64,000 bases of DNA from Vibrio sp. Of7-15 (GCF_022347565.1 NZ_JAKRGH010000008.1:124001-188000); one strand, 5' to 3'. Numbered from the stretch's first letter, positions 11,101-19,026 are shown. Numbers and translations: made by a program. The notes: generated by a model not told the origin, from the letters alone.

Positions 11101-12658
11101 GCCGATCCGAAGTCACTGGAAAAATGAAGAAACATTTTCACAGTTTATGGAGAGAACGCGCGCAAACTTGATCGGCAGTTACGGTCATCAGGCTGTACCT
11201 TTTCAAGATATTGTTAATCACCTGCATCCGAAACGTTCTTTGTCTTACGCCCCTGTATTCCAAGTCATGATGGTGTTACAAAATAATGAGTTTACACCAC
11301 TGGATTCTGACGGCTTGGAATTCACACCGCTGTACGATAACGCGTCCCTGACTCAAGCAAAATTTGATCTCATGGCAGCTGTGTATGAAGACGATGGCTT
11401 TTTTGATATTGCGTGGGAATACAATACAGCCCTGTTTGAGTCATCAACCATTGAGCAATGGGCAAAAGAGTTTAATGACTTCATGGTTAAGCTCTTCTTA
11501 CACCCAGATCAGCCAATATCTGAGAGCACCACTGACATTGGCCAATCAAACGGTCATCACACTCATCATCAACATAACATCGTGTCGCCACACCTACGGC
11601 CTGACACTTCTCCAGTGGATAGCATGTTGATTCAACAATGTATTCAGTATTTTGAAGACGTACTTGGATTATCGAATATTCTGGCCGAAGACAACTTCTT
11701 CGATATTGGTGGACATTCCCTTTTATCTATCAAACTGATTGGGAAAATAGAAAAAGAATACGGGGTGAGACTAGAAATACAGGCGTTTTTCTTAGCACCT
11801 ACACCAATGGGCTTAGCACACGCGATTGACCGACAACGTCAGGTCAAATCAAAGCCTCAAATGCCTGAAGGAGTAACGCCAATCTTAATTAAAGATGATC
11901 CATCTGCTCAGCCTATTGTATTGCTTCCTGGCATTGGAGGGCTGGGTAACTCGCTCCATGCTCTCTCTAAGCATATCGAAGGGGATAGGGTGATGGCATT
12001 TCATTTATTTGATCCCACATTACCCACTTTAGAAGCCGTTGCAGTACAAGTTGTCTCTGAGTTAGAACGCTGCCCAAATGTGGTAGCACCTGTATTTGCA
12101 GGCCATTCTTTAGGTGGATGCTTAGCAGCACTTTGTCAAACGATCTGGAAAGAACGAACGGGCTATTCTCCTCAAGTCGTACTGATAGACAGTTTTCCAT
12201 TGCAGGGAAACAAAACTCAATTCAGTGAGATTTTCGGCAGCTTCATCGCCTTAATTTCCCACCTGCTATCTGACAGGGCACTCGATGAGAACACCTTCCC
12301 ATCAAATGAAAATGAATTGCATGACTACTTTGTTCACCACCATGGTTTAGAGCAAGAGCAGCTATCATTTCTTTGTCAGCTATTTAAGGTATATAAGACC
12401 CATGCGACTTACGCCTATTTTCCAGCCCCAAATTCAATAGAAAACCTGACGCTCATCTCTGCGCAAGGCAGTGCAGACAGCTCTTCGATCTGGAATGAAG
12501 CCAACTCTGGAACGCTGAGTGTAGAGTCAGTACCGGGGGATCACTATTCTCTACTGACCCCTCCGTTGGTTGAACAAGTCGCAAGGATCATCAACCAATT
12601 GTTGGCGAATACCTCCCATCACCAAACACGCAAGACAGACACAGAGGTCGATCTATGA
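2156..12658 (+). CDS. Hybrid PKS-NRPS megasynthase, KS-AT-T-C-A-T-C-T-C-T-TE
   Basis: Protein of 3,500 residues. Domains by motif: ketosynthase 9-425 (Cys173 in TACSTS, His308, His345); acyltransferase about 520-800 (GHSLGE Ser607; HAFH 701-704, the malonyl-CoA signature); carrier Ser936; condensation about 985-1415 (NHIAADG, catalytic His1122 kept, first His replaced by Asn); adenylation about 1470-1990 (YTSGSTGRPKG at 1607, YRTGD, GKVDR at 1962); carrier Ser2027; condensation 2117-2550 (HHMACDG at 2256); carrier Ser2624; condensation 2685-3125 (HHIISDG at 2821); carrier Ser3188; thioesterase 3250-3490 (Ser3318, Asp3345, His3463). There is no KR, DH or ER, so the malonyl unit should stay a beta-keto group. 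The last two C-T modules lack A domains. My code for the single A domain is D-A-E-S-I-G-T-V-I-K; the acidic third position hints at a basic residue, but I cannot assign it. It overlaps both neighbours by 4 bases. Confidence 0.95.
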   Translation: MSHSVSEFDIAIIACAGRFPGADNTEQLWEQLLKGESGIRELRPDERTGDTSSTDRVWQGGVLDNPHYFDPGFFGISDQDAELMDPQLRIAIEQIWQTLEQAGYSDAPEGEQIGLYMGAGLNQEWIQTAKQFTPNNLSANYKTNTLTYRDFFATKVAYLLGLKGPAITINTACSTSLVSVHLACQSLLADECHVAVAGGVHLLPVREGYQYQEGMILSKDGTCKPFDKEAAGTVWGEGAGFIALKRAESALADGDQIIALIKSTAVNNDGQDKAGYTAPSVAGQTQVVKLATELAEITPADLCYVETHGTGTKLGDPLEIKALLNVYGERKTPLTLGAVKANVGHLDVAAGITGLIKTALCMKHRCIPPHSNFEHFSPSILALENHQVLQINKETVALPQEEPCYAGVSSFGIGGTNAHAILATPPPRNDDLKASSPYCVLTRSYQDPKASQNVFADLKHAAHKTDSLTDLAFSLQHSHHNAAYRAACVVDTVTRHAVTQTEGSLSRACKNNTVRTVFVFPGQGSQYRGMGHDLYQHFPLFKHAMDECFSYLKAHGFHDPKAQLFTHSEKGLEATDETQPLLFSLQYSLAKALYAIGIKPDVMIGHSLGELVAATLAGVMSLHDAIALVIKRGQLMSASKKGAMVSVEDLPSDFDLPQGVTIALYNSPKHVVLAGSNEAIETLTQTLTLSSIKHKTLRTRHAFHTQSMTAASVRFQEEFDQRNIDTVKPQIPIVSNVTGIMTKEAIFNGEYWASHILNPVQFSQGIAQLLDSAEPSVFIEVGPAGGLSNYIRQHEKFAEYHSCVGTLGNARDPQNDTAKLFSAIAQYWCDGGEVNWSALAPNEEPHRVAFPPYRFHHRPFTQVSDAIGRSNNSTKSKLLKSAKDEITTHTKAYSSTNATEPLSSAKTCIEQAWQKVFGTKPHDLSTTNFFSSGGDSLTAVSFSAEIKEQTGITLPLQSIMESDNFQALANTLGEQIKKEKITHMAVSGGVNYSKKIPLSAAQERMWVLDQLSGISDFHICEAFRLKGHLSISALQKSCQVLIERHPILRTHYQQDHTSLHQVVSHDPVSFEVNVKHIQAQELTQQLETDCQRAFDLCHDLMLRCHVYQITQTESVLLLVVNHIAADGASMNTIANELMMLYRSFSQGITPELPLISNTYTDYVNDLLHRSDQNASALTYWQQRLQGAHQLIQNKLSRQARQAGSVETLKNRLILDVKTTSSIDEFCQKHRTTSFVFLSTIFGLLLAKTSDQSDISLGTTIADRQDPRWKEVVGFFTNTLIIRNHFEDSVHFDALLSGTQSSLLEGWQHLHVDFSHLIEKLGVERSERCHPLFQNMMVSIDRAPLELEGLSSTVEALPSMPMLFDLYLTTWKECDEIIIEWKARKDLYDHVAIESLQSIFTQFVHQAMKTPTAELSQFMCDTQIGDALANNSQHSDHDAETLLSNTTSDLRHAESVLSLYYSKSQPDATAIIDDDGQITYRELESTSNQLANLLVKRGVPTGAPVAISLPRGRWQAIAILAIFKIRAHYVPIDSAYPESRVNDILSDAKVAFVLDSEATTRDWACPSLSLSNNVNILQTLASYPDTPNHMNTSERGSLSRDDKAYLIYTSGSTGRPKGVPVTHTNLVHYCIAAQTFYGISRHDKVAQITSIGFDASVEEHMMALCFGATLVYRNEQTLSSLPAFADFIQNKAITVASLPTGLWHVLCDELDDALCQQLQSSLRLCILGGEALQQNRLTHWQALDKGKIQLLNTYGPTETTVIATVMDVTDFGIECNEKTNNSLKGNHVSPSVPIGRPIPNVTARVMDDNGLPVPQGMPGELWISGPTVTQGYLNREEQTQHAFVNYIDANGIATRCYRTGDKVLWQDEQLIYLGRIDNQIKYRGFRIEPGEVESTLTQLPDVQDAIVDLHQDTLSAWVASSSREGEIEELLHECHEKVTQQLPEHLRPRKWAWLPQFALNAHGKVDRQALPAPTPLKRRTVHHESTPHKATSRKLTSLEAQIAPIWQNLLQCDAVCANDNFFEQGGHSLKLTRLFSQIKQQWGVAPDYAAFFAQPTLANLATLVDNQTATEKPAPIKGQRQSNDAKAPQVIKKSLLIEAHKKTSSIIIADPDSTTSPTLSLNQSRLWFLDKTHDDHGAWMLHFAWTISGAMDVDALQKTLDMLVIKHVSLRTSILEVDLTPELKVNAPQSVKLRSFSLRGISEGPEGVDHADKVTQERDRILAESIKNTIRVTDPVLMQSTWIEETDHHSTLLLSLHHMACDGWSMGTLFNDFDRFYSAITLNQSFPSLLTGAQYSDFAAWQWRMMDSQEFDDSKQFWLSYLKDLPTVHQLPLDFPRPTRLPDEGSSINIPVPDDIGRLINKTCGALGVTPFMLFHTGLSVLFGLLSDSKDIVLSTAVANRTQPEFESVVGFFVHTMLLRCQWQEETRFNDLLSQQRADLATCYTHQDVPVDMLIEALKPERSTSHAPLTQLMMVFQNNDHGDFSHPDISVEPYDVTHFNTSAKFDIYLSILPNKKGIYECTWEYNTALFKEDTIRRFAHQLNQLIHKVCLTPQVQIRELSDDGVAKVDQQDLPASTTLKHRTEIHESSRELTPLEEQIAPIWQRILQCDAVYASDNFFEQGGHSLKLTRLFSQIKRQWGVVPDYATFFAQPTLSHLATQIAEVVGGEHNELSEPNTNVSYSDEFADYYPMTSNQQQLWFMEKLQGPSNQYCMNWAYRLVGTFDVPLFEYCVQQIQQRHAALRTTFFEDDRQDVWQKIHHTGQFALNVLDLRHAQYRSDDPNVHSFVQAEIDKYFTLENDELLSMTVLQLTETEHVLVIRLHHIISDGWSVGLLFDEIGTLYSTGSQEKATQKANDLAAMPIHLGDIALTEQAEKQNGDPALDYWKQALANAPECHSLPLDHPRPNVLPLQGKVHWHQYTQPTEAIERFCKSNGYTPFMAMMAAFSLYIGGKSRQNDVVIGTPVANRVDAVQETMLGYFANTVPIRSHWKNEETFSQFMERTRANLIGSYGHQAVPFQDIVNHLHPKRSLSYAPVFQVMMVLQNNEFTPLDSDGLEFTPLYDNASLTQAKFDLMAAVYEDDGFFDIAWEYNTALFESSTIEQWAKEFNDFMVKLFLHPDQPISESTTDIGQSNGHHTHHQHNIVSPHLRPDTSPVDSMLIQQCIQYFEDVLGLSNILAEDNFFDIGGHSLLSIKLIGKIEKEYGVRLEIQAFFLAPTPMGLAHAIDRQRQVKSKPQMPEGVTPILIKDDPSAQPIVLLPGIGGLGNSLHALSKHIEGDRVMAFHLFDPTLPTLEAVAVQVVSELERCPNVVAPVFAGHSLGGCLAALCQTIWKERTGYSPQVVLIDSFPLQGNKTQFSEIFGSFIALISHLLSDRALDENTFPSNENELHDYFVHHHGLEQEQLSFLCQLFKVYKTHATYAYFPAPNSIENLTLISAQGSADSSSIWNEANSGTLSVESVPGDHYSLLTPPLVEQVARIINQLLANTSHHQTRKTDTEVDL

Positions 12659-13854
12659 AATACCTGATCTATACCCTATTTTATTACCCTGAAACGAACG
12701 GTGTAACCCGCAATGTTGATCACCGTTGTCGTTATTTACGCGAATTAGGTCATGACGTGACATTGGTATTTCCAGACTACCCAGAATGGCAGTCGTGCCC
12801 TCAGGCTAAAGTGCTCCAAGAGGTTGGGGTAAAATTAGTCAATGTTCCAACCTCAGAGAGGACGAGCGAAGAAGAATCGTGGTTTGCCAACCATGAAGGG
12901 CAAGACATTATTGACAATATCTTACGCACAGAATGTTTTGATGTGTTCATTGTTGATGAACCTATGATGCTCTTTATGGTGTCAGGTTTTCGCCTAGCGC
13001 GACTCCATCATTTACCCAAAAAATGCAAAACAGTGGCAATATGTCATGGCATATTATCCGACCTTTACCGTCATTACGAGATGTCCATTTCTGCGCTACA
13101 AGTGGATGCCATAAAACAAGATATTTTTGACGACTATCAACTCACGGCGGTGCCAACTCGGTTCGTATTAGATAATTACAAGTTGTCAAACAAAGCCCAA
13201 TGGATTCCTTTTCTTGGCGTGGATAAAGATTACTACTCACCCGCCACAGCTGACCAGACAAGCGATGCCCAACAGAACGTAACTCAAGACAAAAATGAAG
13301 CCTTAGTTAACGTATTATTTACTGGCAGGTTAGCCACTGAAAAGAATCTACCGTCTTTAGTCGAAGCCGCCCACCATTTACATGCATCTGGGCATCACTC
13401 CATTCATTGGCACTTTGTTGGTCATGGCCCTTTATATTCAGAGTTAAAACAACAAGAGTGCCACTACCTCCATGTTCACGGCGAATTACATGGCGATCAA
13501 TTAAAAAAAGCCTACCAGACCGCAGACATTTTTGTGTCTGCCTGTGAATTTGAAGCATTTGGATTAACCGTTGCCGAAGCCATGGCCTGTGGGCTGCCTG
13601 TCGTAACCGCTCACACTGGCGGAAATGCAGAGCAGTACACCCACCAAGTTGAGGGTCTGAATGTTGATGTGTCAAAAGACCATGAACTCAGTAATGCGAT
13701 CTTGAGGCTGGCACAAGATCAAGAATTACGACAAACGATGGGAAAAAGAGCTCGACAACGCAGCGCAGACAGCCAAGAAAGTTGCCACAAACTCATTGAT
13801 GCAATCCATCGCCTTGGCGAAAAAAGCGCCTTGCAGGATGAGGCAGTATCATGA
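12655..13854 (+). CDS. GT4-family glycosyltransferase
   Basis: GT-B fold glycosyltransferase of 399 residues, expected to be cytosolic and to move a sugar from a nucleotide donor. The N-terminus (FYYPETNGVTRNV) is the acceptor-side glycine loop usual in GT4 enzymes. The C-terminal half has FTGRLATEKN and the E-x7-E donor site in EFEAFGLTVAEAMACGLPVV. It overlaps the megasynthase stop and the exporter start by ATGA junctions, so it belongs to the same transcript. The inference is glycosylation of the NRPS/PKS product before export. A role in surface polysaccharide is possible but poorly supported by the context. The acceptor and sugar cannot be read from the sequence. Confidence 0.9.
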   Translation: MKYLIYTLFYYPETNGVTRNVDHRCRYLRELGHDVTLVFPDYPEWQSCPQAKVLQEVGVKLVNVPTSERTSEEESWFANHEGQDIIDNILRTECFDVFIVDEPMMLFMVSGFRLARLHHLPKKCKTVAICHGILSDLYRHYEMSISALQVDAIKQDIFDDYQLTAVPTRFVLDNYKLSNKAQWIPFLGVDKDYYSPATADQTSDAQQNVTQDKNEALVNVLFTGRLATEKNLPSLVEAAHHLHASGHHSIHWHFVGHGPLYSELKQQECHYLHVHGELHGDQLKKAYQTADIFVSACEFEAFGLTVAEAMACGLPVVTAHTGGNAEQYTHQVEGLNVDVSKDHELSNAILRLAQDQELRQTMGKRARQRSADSQESCHKLIDAIHRLGEKSALQDEAVS

Positions 13855-15965
13855 GCGAGCAAACCATAGATCAAGCGACAAGAATGTTTTTTAGCTTAGC
13901 GTGGATCTCCAATTACTTTGATAATGCCATCACTCCAGACTCCTTACAGTATCAGCACCCTTCAGAGTCGTTTTCTTGTGATAGAGTGCAAGACATTGCA
14001 AGTGCACTGGGGTTAGAAAGCCAGATTGTAAAAATTAACTTTAGCTCGCTTTCAACCATAATGTGTCCAGCCATGATTCAGGATACGGAAGACAATTGGT
14101 ACGTCATGCTCAGTGCTGACAGTAGTGGCATTGAAATTTTGGACGCAGAAGGTAAACAATCGAAGATTTCCGCTAGTGTTCTTAAAGGCGTTTCAACGGG
14201 AACGATCGTCTCTTTCAATCAACAACCAGAGAAAGACAAAAGAGCCAATAGCTTTAGTGGGATGTGGTTCATTCGCTCGTTTTATCGATATAAACACTCA
14301 ATCAGTCAAATCTTGTTAACTGCGTTTGTCTTGCAAATTTGCATTCTGATTTTGCCGCTATTTTTACAAACCATTATTGATAAAGTCGTGGTACACCGCA
14401 GCGAAACAACCTTAATCATGCTTACTATTGGTGTTTGTACCATTATGTGCATGGAAACCATTCTTGAATTGGTGAAACGGTATTTGCTAGCACATACCAC
14501 GGCTAAAATCGACGCCGAACTGGGCACCACGCTCTTTGATAAGCTGATGGTGTTGCCATATCGTTTTTATTCGGAACGTTCCGTGGGGCAAATTATTGCT
14601 CGTATGAATGAGGTGGAGCAGGTTCGGATTTTTCTAAATGGAGCAACCTTAACCGCCTTGATCGATTTAATGCTGTCTCTCTCCCTATTATTGGTCATGA
14701 TGTTTTACAGCCCGCCACTGGCAGCCATTGTGATCGGCTCAGTGCCTTTGTACATCCTTGTTTGTGTCTTTATTCTGCCAAGGCTGTACAAATATTACGG
14801 CAAACAGTTTGAAACCAATGCGGAAAGTAATGGCTTCTTAGTGGAAACCATCGCTGGCATAGAAACCGTCCGATCCATGGCCGTTGAGCCACAAATGCGC
14901 TACCGCTGGCAATCTATCTTATCGCGTTATGTCTTGTCTCGATTCAATGTGACATGGTGGATTAACGTTGGTGTGGAAGGCGTCAACTTAATCTCAAAAC
15001 TGGTCACGGTACTGGTTTTATTTGTTGGCGCAACGTTTGTGATGCAAGCGGAGCTTTCCGTAGGCCAACTCGTTGCCTTTAGCATGTTAGCAACTGCCTT
15101 TAATACGCCCGTCATCCGCTTGTCTCAGTTATGGCAAGAGCTGCAACAAGTTCGCATTTCCATCAGCCGACTCGGTGACATCCTGAATCATGAAGATGAG
15201 GGGGCAAAATCAGACCGCCATTGGCTAAAAACGGTGACAGGAAACATTGAGATCAGCAAATTAAGTTTTAAATACCAACCCAGCCGACCTTATTCTTTAA
15301 ACGATGTCGACTTATGCATTAAACCGGGGGAAGTGATTGGATTAGTAGGGCGCTCCGGCTCTGGCAAAAGCACACTGACCAAACTCATTCAGGGCTTATA
15401 CGAGCCAGAGTCAGGCAGCATTAAAGTAGACGGACACGATTTAAAAACCATCGATATGTCATCATTGAGATCCCACATCGGCGTGGTGCTTCAAGAAAAC
15501 GTGCTCTTTAGTGACACCATTTTTAATAACATCAGTTTTGCCGCTCCAAATCTGACGTTAGAGCAAGTGCAAAAAGCCGCAATGTTAGCCGGCGCGCATG
15601 AGTTTATTTGCTCGCTGCCCGATGGATACCAAACGGTATTGGAAGAGCGAGGGGCCGATTTATCCGGTGGACAAAGACAGCGGATTGCCATCGCCAGAGC
15701 ACTCGCCATTGATCCTAAAATCTTAATTTTTGACGAAGCCACCAGCGCGTTAGATTACGAATCGGAAAGACAACTTCAAAATAACTTGGCCCACATTTGC
15801 TCCGACCGAACCGTGATCATCGTGGCACACCGACTGTCGACAATAAGGCACGCCGACAAGATCATTGTATTAGACAAGGGATCAATCATTGAACAAGGGA
15901 ATCACGAGCAGCTCGCCAGACAAGGTGGCATGTACGCCAATTTATGCGCCCAGCAAGCACTTTAA
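13851..15965 (+). CDS. Type I secretion-like ABC exporter with degenerate C39-like N-terminal domain
   Basis: HlyB-like inner-membrane exporter of 704 residues. Residues 1-130 resemble a C39 peptidase fold but lack the catalytic Cys (the region reads FFSLAWISNYFDN), as in the C39-like domains of RTX toxin exporters. Membrane segments occupy about 160-440. The nucleotide-binding domain carries Walker A GRSGSGKST (about residue 500), signature LSGGQRQRIAIARAL, Walker B ILIFDEATSALD and the H-loop in VAHRLST. The downstream HlyD homologue begins 6 bases after the stop. HlyBD pairs normally export proteins. Here they sit in an NRPS/PKS operon with no RTX-type substrate in view, so export of the small product is inferred. 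No TolC-like gene is in the window. Confidence 0.93.
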   Translation: MSEQTIDQATRMFFSLAWISNYFDNAITPDSLQYQHPSESFSCDRVQDIASALGLESQIVKINFSSLSTIMCPAMIQDTEDNWYVMLSADSSGIEILDAEGKQSKISASVLKGVSTGTIVSFNQQPEKDKRANSFSGMWFIRSFYRYKHSISQILLTAFVLQICILILPLFLQTIIDKVVVHRSETTLIMLTIGVCTIMCMETILELVKRYLLAHTTAKIDAELGTTLFDKLMVLPYRFYSERSVGQIIARMNEVEQVRIFLNGATLTALIDLMLSLSLLLVMMFYSPPLAAIVIGSVPLYILVCVFILPRLYKYYGKQFETNAESNGFLVETIAGIETVRSMAVEPQMRYRWQSILSRYVLSRFNVTWWINVGVEGVNLISKLVTVLVLFVGATFVMQAELSVGQLVAFSMLATAFNTPVIRLSQLWQELQQVRISISRLGDILNHEDEGAKSDRHWLKTVTGNIEISKLSFKYQPSRPYSLNDVDLCIKPGEVIGLVGRSGSGKSTLTKLIQGLYEPESGSIKVDGHDLKTIDMSSLRSHIGVVLQENVLFSDTIFNNISFAAPNLTLEQVQKAAMLAGAHEFICSLPDGYQTVLEERGADLSGGQRQRIAIARALAIDPKILIFDEATSALDYESERQLQNNLAHICSDRTVIIVAHRLSTIRHADKIIVLDKGSIIEQGNHEQLARQGGMYANLCAQQAL

Positions 15966-15971
15966 GGGACA

Positions 15972-17321
15972 ATGATGACGAATAATACGAATTCCTCAGA
16001 TGATCATGTAAGCATGTTCCACCCCAATTTAAAGCGGTTTTATCATTCGCCACCATCTCCACTGGGGCGTGCTGTGGGATACTTCATTTCCATTTTTTTT
16101 CTAATGCTACTGGGATGGGCTTGCTTTGCACAAATTGATAGGGTGGCCTCATCAAGAGGGCAACTGATTTCACAAATTAGGCCTCAGGCCATTCAGTCGA
16201 TCCGAGACGGCACCGTGAAACATGTCTACGTACGGGAAGGAGAAATCGTAAAACAAGATCAGTTACTGCTGACATTGGACGATGAAACAGAGCAAATTCA
16301 AAAATTAAAATCCATGCAGGTGTTAAAGGATTTAAATTTTGAGCTGTGGTGGCTGCAACAAATGGAAGACCTTGCGTTAAACCCAACAGGCACTCCATTG
16401 CAACCCGCGCCCGAGGGCATAGACCCGAAACTTGTCCAACTGGCCAATCATCGAATCAAAAACAGTATAAAAAACTTAAACATTGAGCTGGATGTTCAAA
16501 AAAACAGAATAAAGATGACCGAAGCTGAAATAGCCAAGTCAAAAAAAGTGCTCATTAACCTAGAGAAACTGCTCAATTCTGCCATCGAAATTGAACGAAT
16601 GAATGAAAGTTTGGTTCATTCGAATGCGATCAGTCGAATGGACTACCTAAAAACCATTGACCGTCGGCTACAGTCTGAAAAGAACCTAGGGCAAGAAAGC
16701 GCGAATCTAAGCTTTTTAGAAGAAAAGAGGAACGCCGAATTAAACGCAAAGCAAAAAACGATTGATAAGTTTATTCTGTCAATATCAGAAAAAAAAGTCG
16801 ATTTGCATAAAGCGGTAATAGAAAACCAACTGGAACTAAAAGACATTCTAAGACGAATCGAATTAAGTAAAATCCGATCTCCCATTGCAGGTACGGTATT
16901 AACAGGGAAAGTGCCACAAATTGGCGATGTGGTTATTGATTCAAACCTACTAATGAAAGTTGTACCAAGCGATAGCAAATTAGAAGTCTTAGCCACCATT
17001 AAAAACCAGGATAGGGGACATGTGAATGTAGGAATGCCCGTCACGTTGAAGCTGGATGGTTACAGCTTTATCCGCTACGGAACACTCAATGGAACAGTAG
17101 ATAAAGTGGCCACAACGGCACAATCAACGTCCAACGGCGATCTCGTTTACCCGGTGATTATTACCTTACATAACAACAGTCTTACCTATAACGGTAATGA
17201 ACTTCCTCTTATATCAGGAATGTCATTAACAGCGGAAATAAAAGTAGGCCAAAGAAAATTAATTGATTTCTTTATTGAGCCGATTGCTGAATCGTTTAAT
17301 AACAGCTTCAAAGAGTACTAA
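15972..17321 (+). CDS. HlyD-family periplasmic adaptor
   Basis: Membrane fusion protein of 449 residues, partner of the preceding ABC exporter. One membrane anchor lies at about residues 30-50, followed by a lipoyl-like half motif (SQIRPQAIQSIRDGTVKHVY), a long charged coiled-coil region (about 110-280) and the second lipoyl half (KIRSPIAGTVLTGKVPQIGDVV). A beta-barrel domain follows. HlyD proteins bridge the inner-membrane exporter to TolC. The start is one of two adjacent ATGs at 15972/15975 after GGGAC, 6 bases past the exporter stop. Confidence 0.92.
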   Translation: MMTNNTNSSDDHVSMFHPNLKRFYHSPPSPLGRAVGYFISIFFLMLLGWACFAQIDRVASSRGQLISQIRPQAIQSIRDGTVKHVYVREGEIVKQDQLLLTLDDETEQIQKLKSMQVLKDLNFELWWLQQMEDLALNPTGTPLQPAPEGIDPKLVQLANHRIKNSIKNLNIELDVQKNRIKMTEAEIAKSKKVLINLEKLLNSAIEIERMNESLVHSNAISRMDYLKTIDRRLQSEKNLGQESANLSFLEEKRNAELNAKQKTIDKFILSISEKKVDLHKAVIENQLELKDILRRIELSKIRSPIAGTVLTGKVPQIGDVVIDSNLLMKVVPSDSKLEVLATIKNQDRGHVNVGMPVTLKLDGYSFIRYGTLNGTVDKVATTAQSTSNGDLVYPVIITLHNNSLTYNGNELPLISGMSLTAEIKVGQRKLIDFFIEPIAESFNNSFKEY

Positions 17322-17327
17322 GGCGAC

Positions 17328-17816
17328 ATGATGGAAAAATACATAAGAAAAATGAAAAAAGAAGATCTCCACGATATATCACAGCTTTACCGATATCAGT
17401 ATGAGTATCATCGAAAAAATGTGCCAGACAACACCCCTGTACACTACAAAGACATTACAGAGGAGGACTTTAACAATGCGGAACAAGATCAAAACACATT
17501 AGTATTAGTGCTTTGCATTCTAGAGCACGGGAAAGAAGCCATCGCGGGCAGCGCATTGATAAATATTATTCATCAAGAAGACAATAATATCACTGCTTCT
17601 TTTCCTTATATATACATAGACCAATTTGTCATCGGTGAACAATACCAAAATAATCAGCTGGGTTCTTATTTCCTAGAATACATAAAAGAAATGAGTTCAG
17701 AACACGGTTACAAAGAAATACTTTTAGATTGTTGGGTGGAAAATAAGAAAGGGATTGAATTTTACAGTAAAAATGATTTCACCCCGATCCGACAACTCTT
17801 CAGCCATAAATTATAA
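17328..17816 (+). CDS. GNAT-family N-acetyltransferase
   Basis: GNAT protein of 162 residues. The beta-4/alpha-3 region (YIYIDQFVIGEQYQNNQLGSYFLEYI) is a variant acyl-CoA pyrophosphate loop, and the C-terminal LLDCWVENKKGIEFYSKNDF is typical of the fold. It starts 6 bases after the HlyD gene, on the same transcript. N-acylation of the peptide product, or self-protection by acetylation, are both reasonable inferences from the context; the substrate is unknown. The base composition is more AT-rich than the megasynthase. Confidence 0.82.
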   Translation: MMEKYIRKMKKEDLHDISQLYRYQYEYHRKNVPDNTPVHYKDITEEDFNNAEQDQNTLVLVLCILEHGKEAIAGSALINIIHQEDNNITASFPYIYIDQFVIGEQYQNNQLGSYFLEYIKEMSSEHGYKEILLDCWVENKKGIEFYSKNDFTPIRQLFSHKL

Positions 17817-17848
17817 CAACAGGCAGATTAACTCTTAAGGATGGTTTC

Positions 17849-19021
17849 ATGCGTCGTCAAATTCCGTTATTAACCCCAATCCGAGGCTTTTCCGCACTCA
17901 TTGTGGCCTACTTTCACGCTCGATTAGTGATCTTTCCTCAGTGGCTAGGGGAGATCAAAGAATTCACCAGCTTTCTAGAAAACGCCTATATTGGGGTGGA
18001 CATATTCTTCATTCTCAGTGGTTACGTTATGATGCACGTGTATCGTAACTCAATGAACTCGACACTGAATTGGGGTCAGTTCATGTGGCTAAGATTTTCT
18101 CGAATTTATCCTCTATTTCTGGCCACTTTTGGGACGCTGTTTGTTTGGGAATGTTTTAAATACTCTAACAATATTGGCTTTTACGGTGGCAGTTTACTCG
18201 AAAGCTGGGGATTAAATGGGATACCAGCTTTTCAGGGGCCATTCAATACCACCGAGAGTATTCTTTCAAATCTGATGTTACTGCAAGGGATCACTCCGAA
18301 CTCAATGACTTGGAATTTTCCTGGGTGGTCTTTAAGCATTGAGTGGCTGTGCTATATGCTGTTTCCTTTACTGTTATTGGTACTGGTTCACAGCAGCATG
18401 AAGACCCTTTGGTTACCAGCTCTGGGGTTCTTGAGCATTTACTCACTGATCCAATCAAAAGGGACACTGGATGTGACATCCGGTGTTGAAGCATTTATGA
18501 GAGGAATGTCGGGCTTTAGTTTAGGCGCATGGCTCAACACCGTTCGTTTAAATGAGACAACAAAACGTTTCGTGAATAATGATGTTTTTCTCATCGTTAT
18601 TTTTAGTATGGTCATCTATACAATTCATTTACCATCAACCACCTACACACTCATGACCAGCTACTTTTTGTTCGCCGTGATTGTATTATGCAATGCTAAC
18701 CAAGCTGATCGTCGCTCCTTAATTCTGAAGCTTCTAGACAATAAAGCCACCCAGTACTTAGGTGATATCTCATATTCTGTTTATTTATGGCATTCTGTTC
18801 TCATCCTCGTGGGCATAGAAATACTAAATCAAATTAACCCTGAATTTGTCACTTGGTGGTATCAACAAACATCAGTAGGCTATTTAATGTTGTCTTGTCT
18901 CGCATTTGCAGCGGTCATCTTGCCAGTGTCTGCACTCAGTTATCATTGGATAGAGCGACCAGCATTACGCCTACTGCGCAAAAAAAGAACAGCAACCATG
19001 TTGAAAAAATCACAAGCCTAA
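17849..19021 (+). CDS. Acyltransferase 3 family membrane O-acyltransferase (OafA-like)
   Basis: Integral membrane protein of 390 residues with about ten hydrophobic helices. The N-terminus (IRGFSALIVAYFHARL) has the Arg and His of the acyltransferase-3 family, followed by YIGVDIFFILSGYVM. The C-terminus has the usual SYSVYLWHSV and SYHWIERPALRLL. Such enzymes acylate sugars or lipids at the inner membrane. AAGGA lies upstream of the ATG. Position after the GT4 and exporter genes suggests O-acylation of the glycosylated product or of a cell-surface sugar. It is followed by a hairpin at 19027-19072 and is the last clear gene of the cluster. Confidence 0.88.
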   Translation: MRRQIPLLTPIRGFSALIVAYFHARLVIFPQWLGEIKEFTSFLENAYIGVDIFFILSGYVMMHVYRNSMNSTLNWGQFMWLRFSRIYPLFLATFGTLFVWECFKYSNNIGFYGGSLLESWGLNGIPAFQGPFNTTESILSNLMLLQGITPNSMTWNFPGWSLSIEWLCYMLFPLLLLVLVHSSMKTLWLPALGFLSIYSLIQSKGTLDVTSGVEAFMRGMSGFSLGAWLNTVRLNETTKRFVNNDVFLIVIFSMVIYTIHLPSTTYTLMTSYFLFAVIVLCNANQADRRSLILKLLDNKATQYLGDISYSVYLWHSVLILVGIEILNQINPEFVTWWYQQTSVGYLMLSCLAFAAVILPVSALSYHWIERPALRLLRKKRTATMLKKSQA

Positions 19022-19026
19022 AAATA

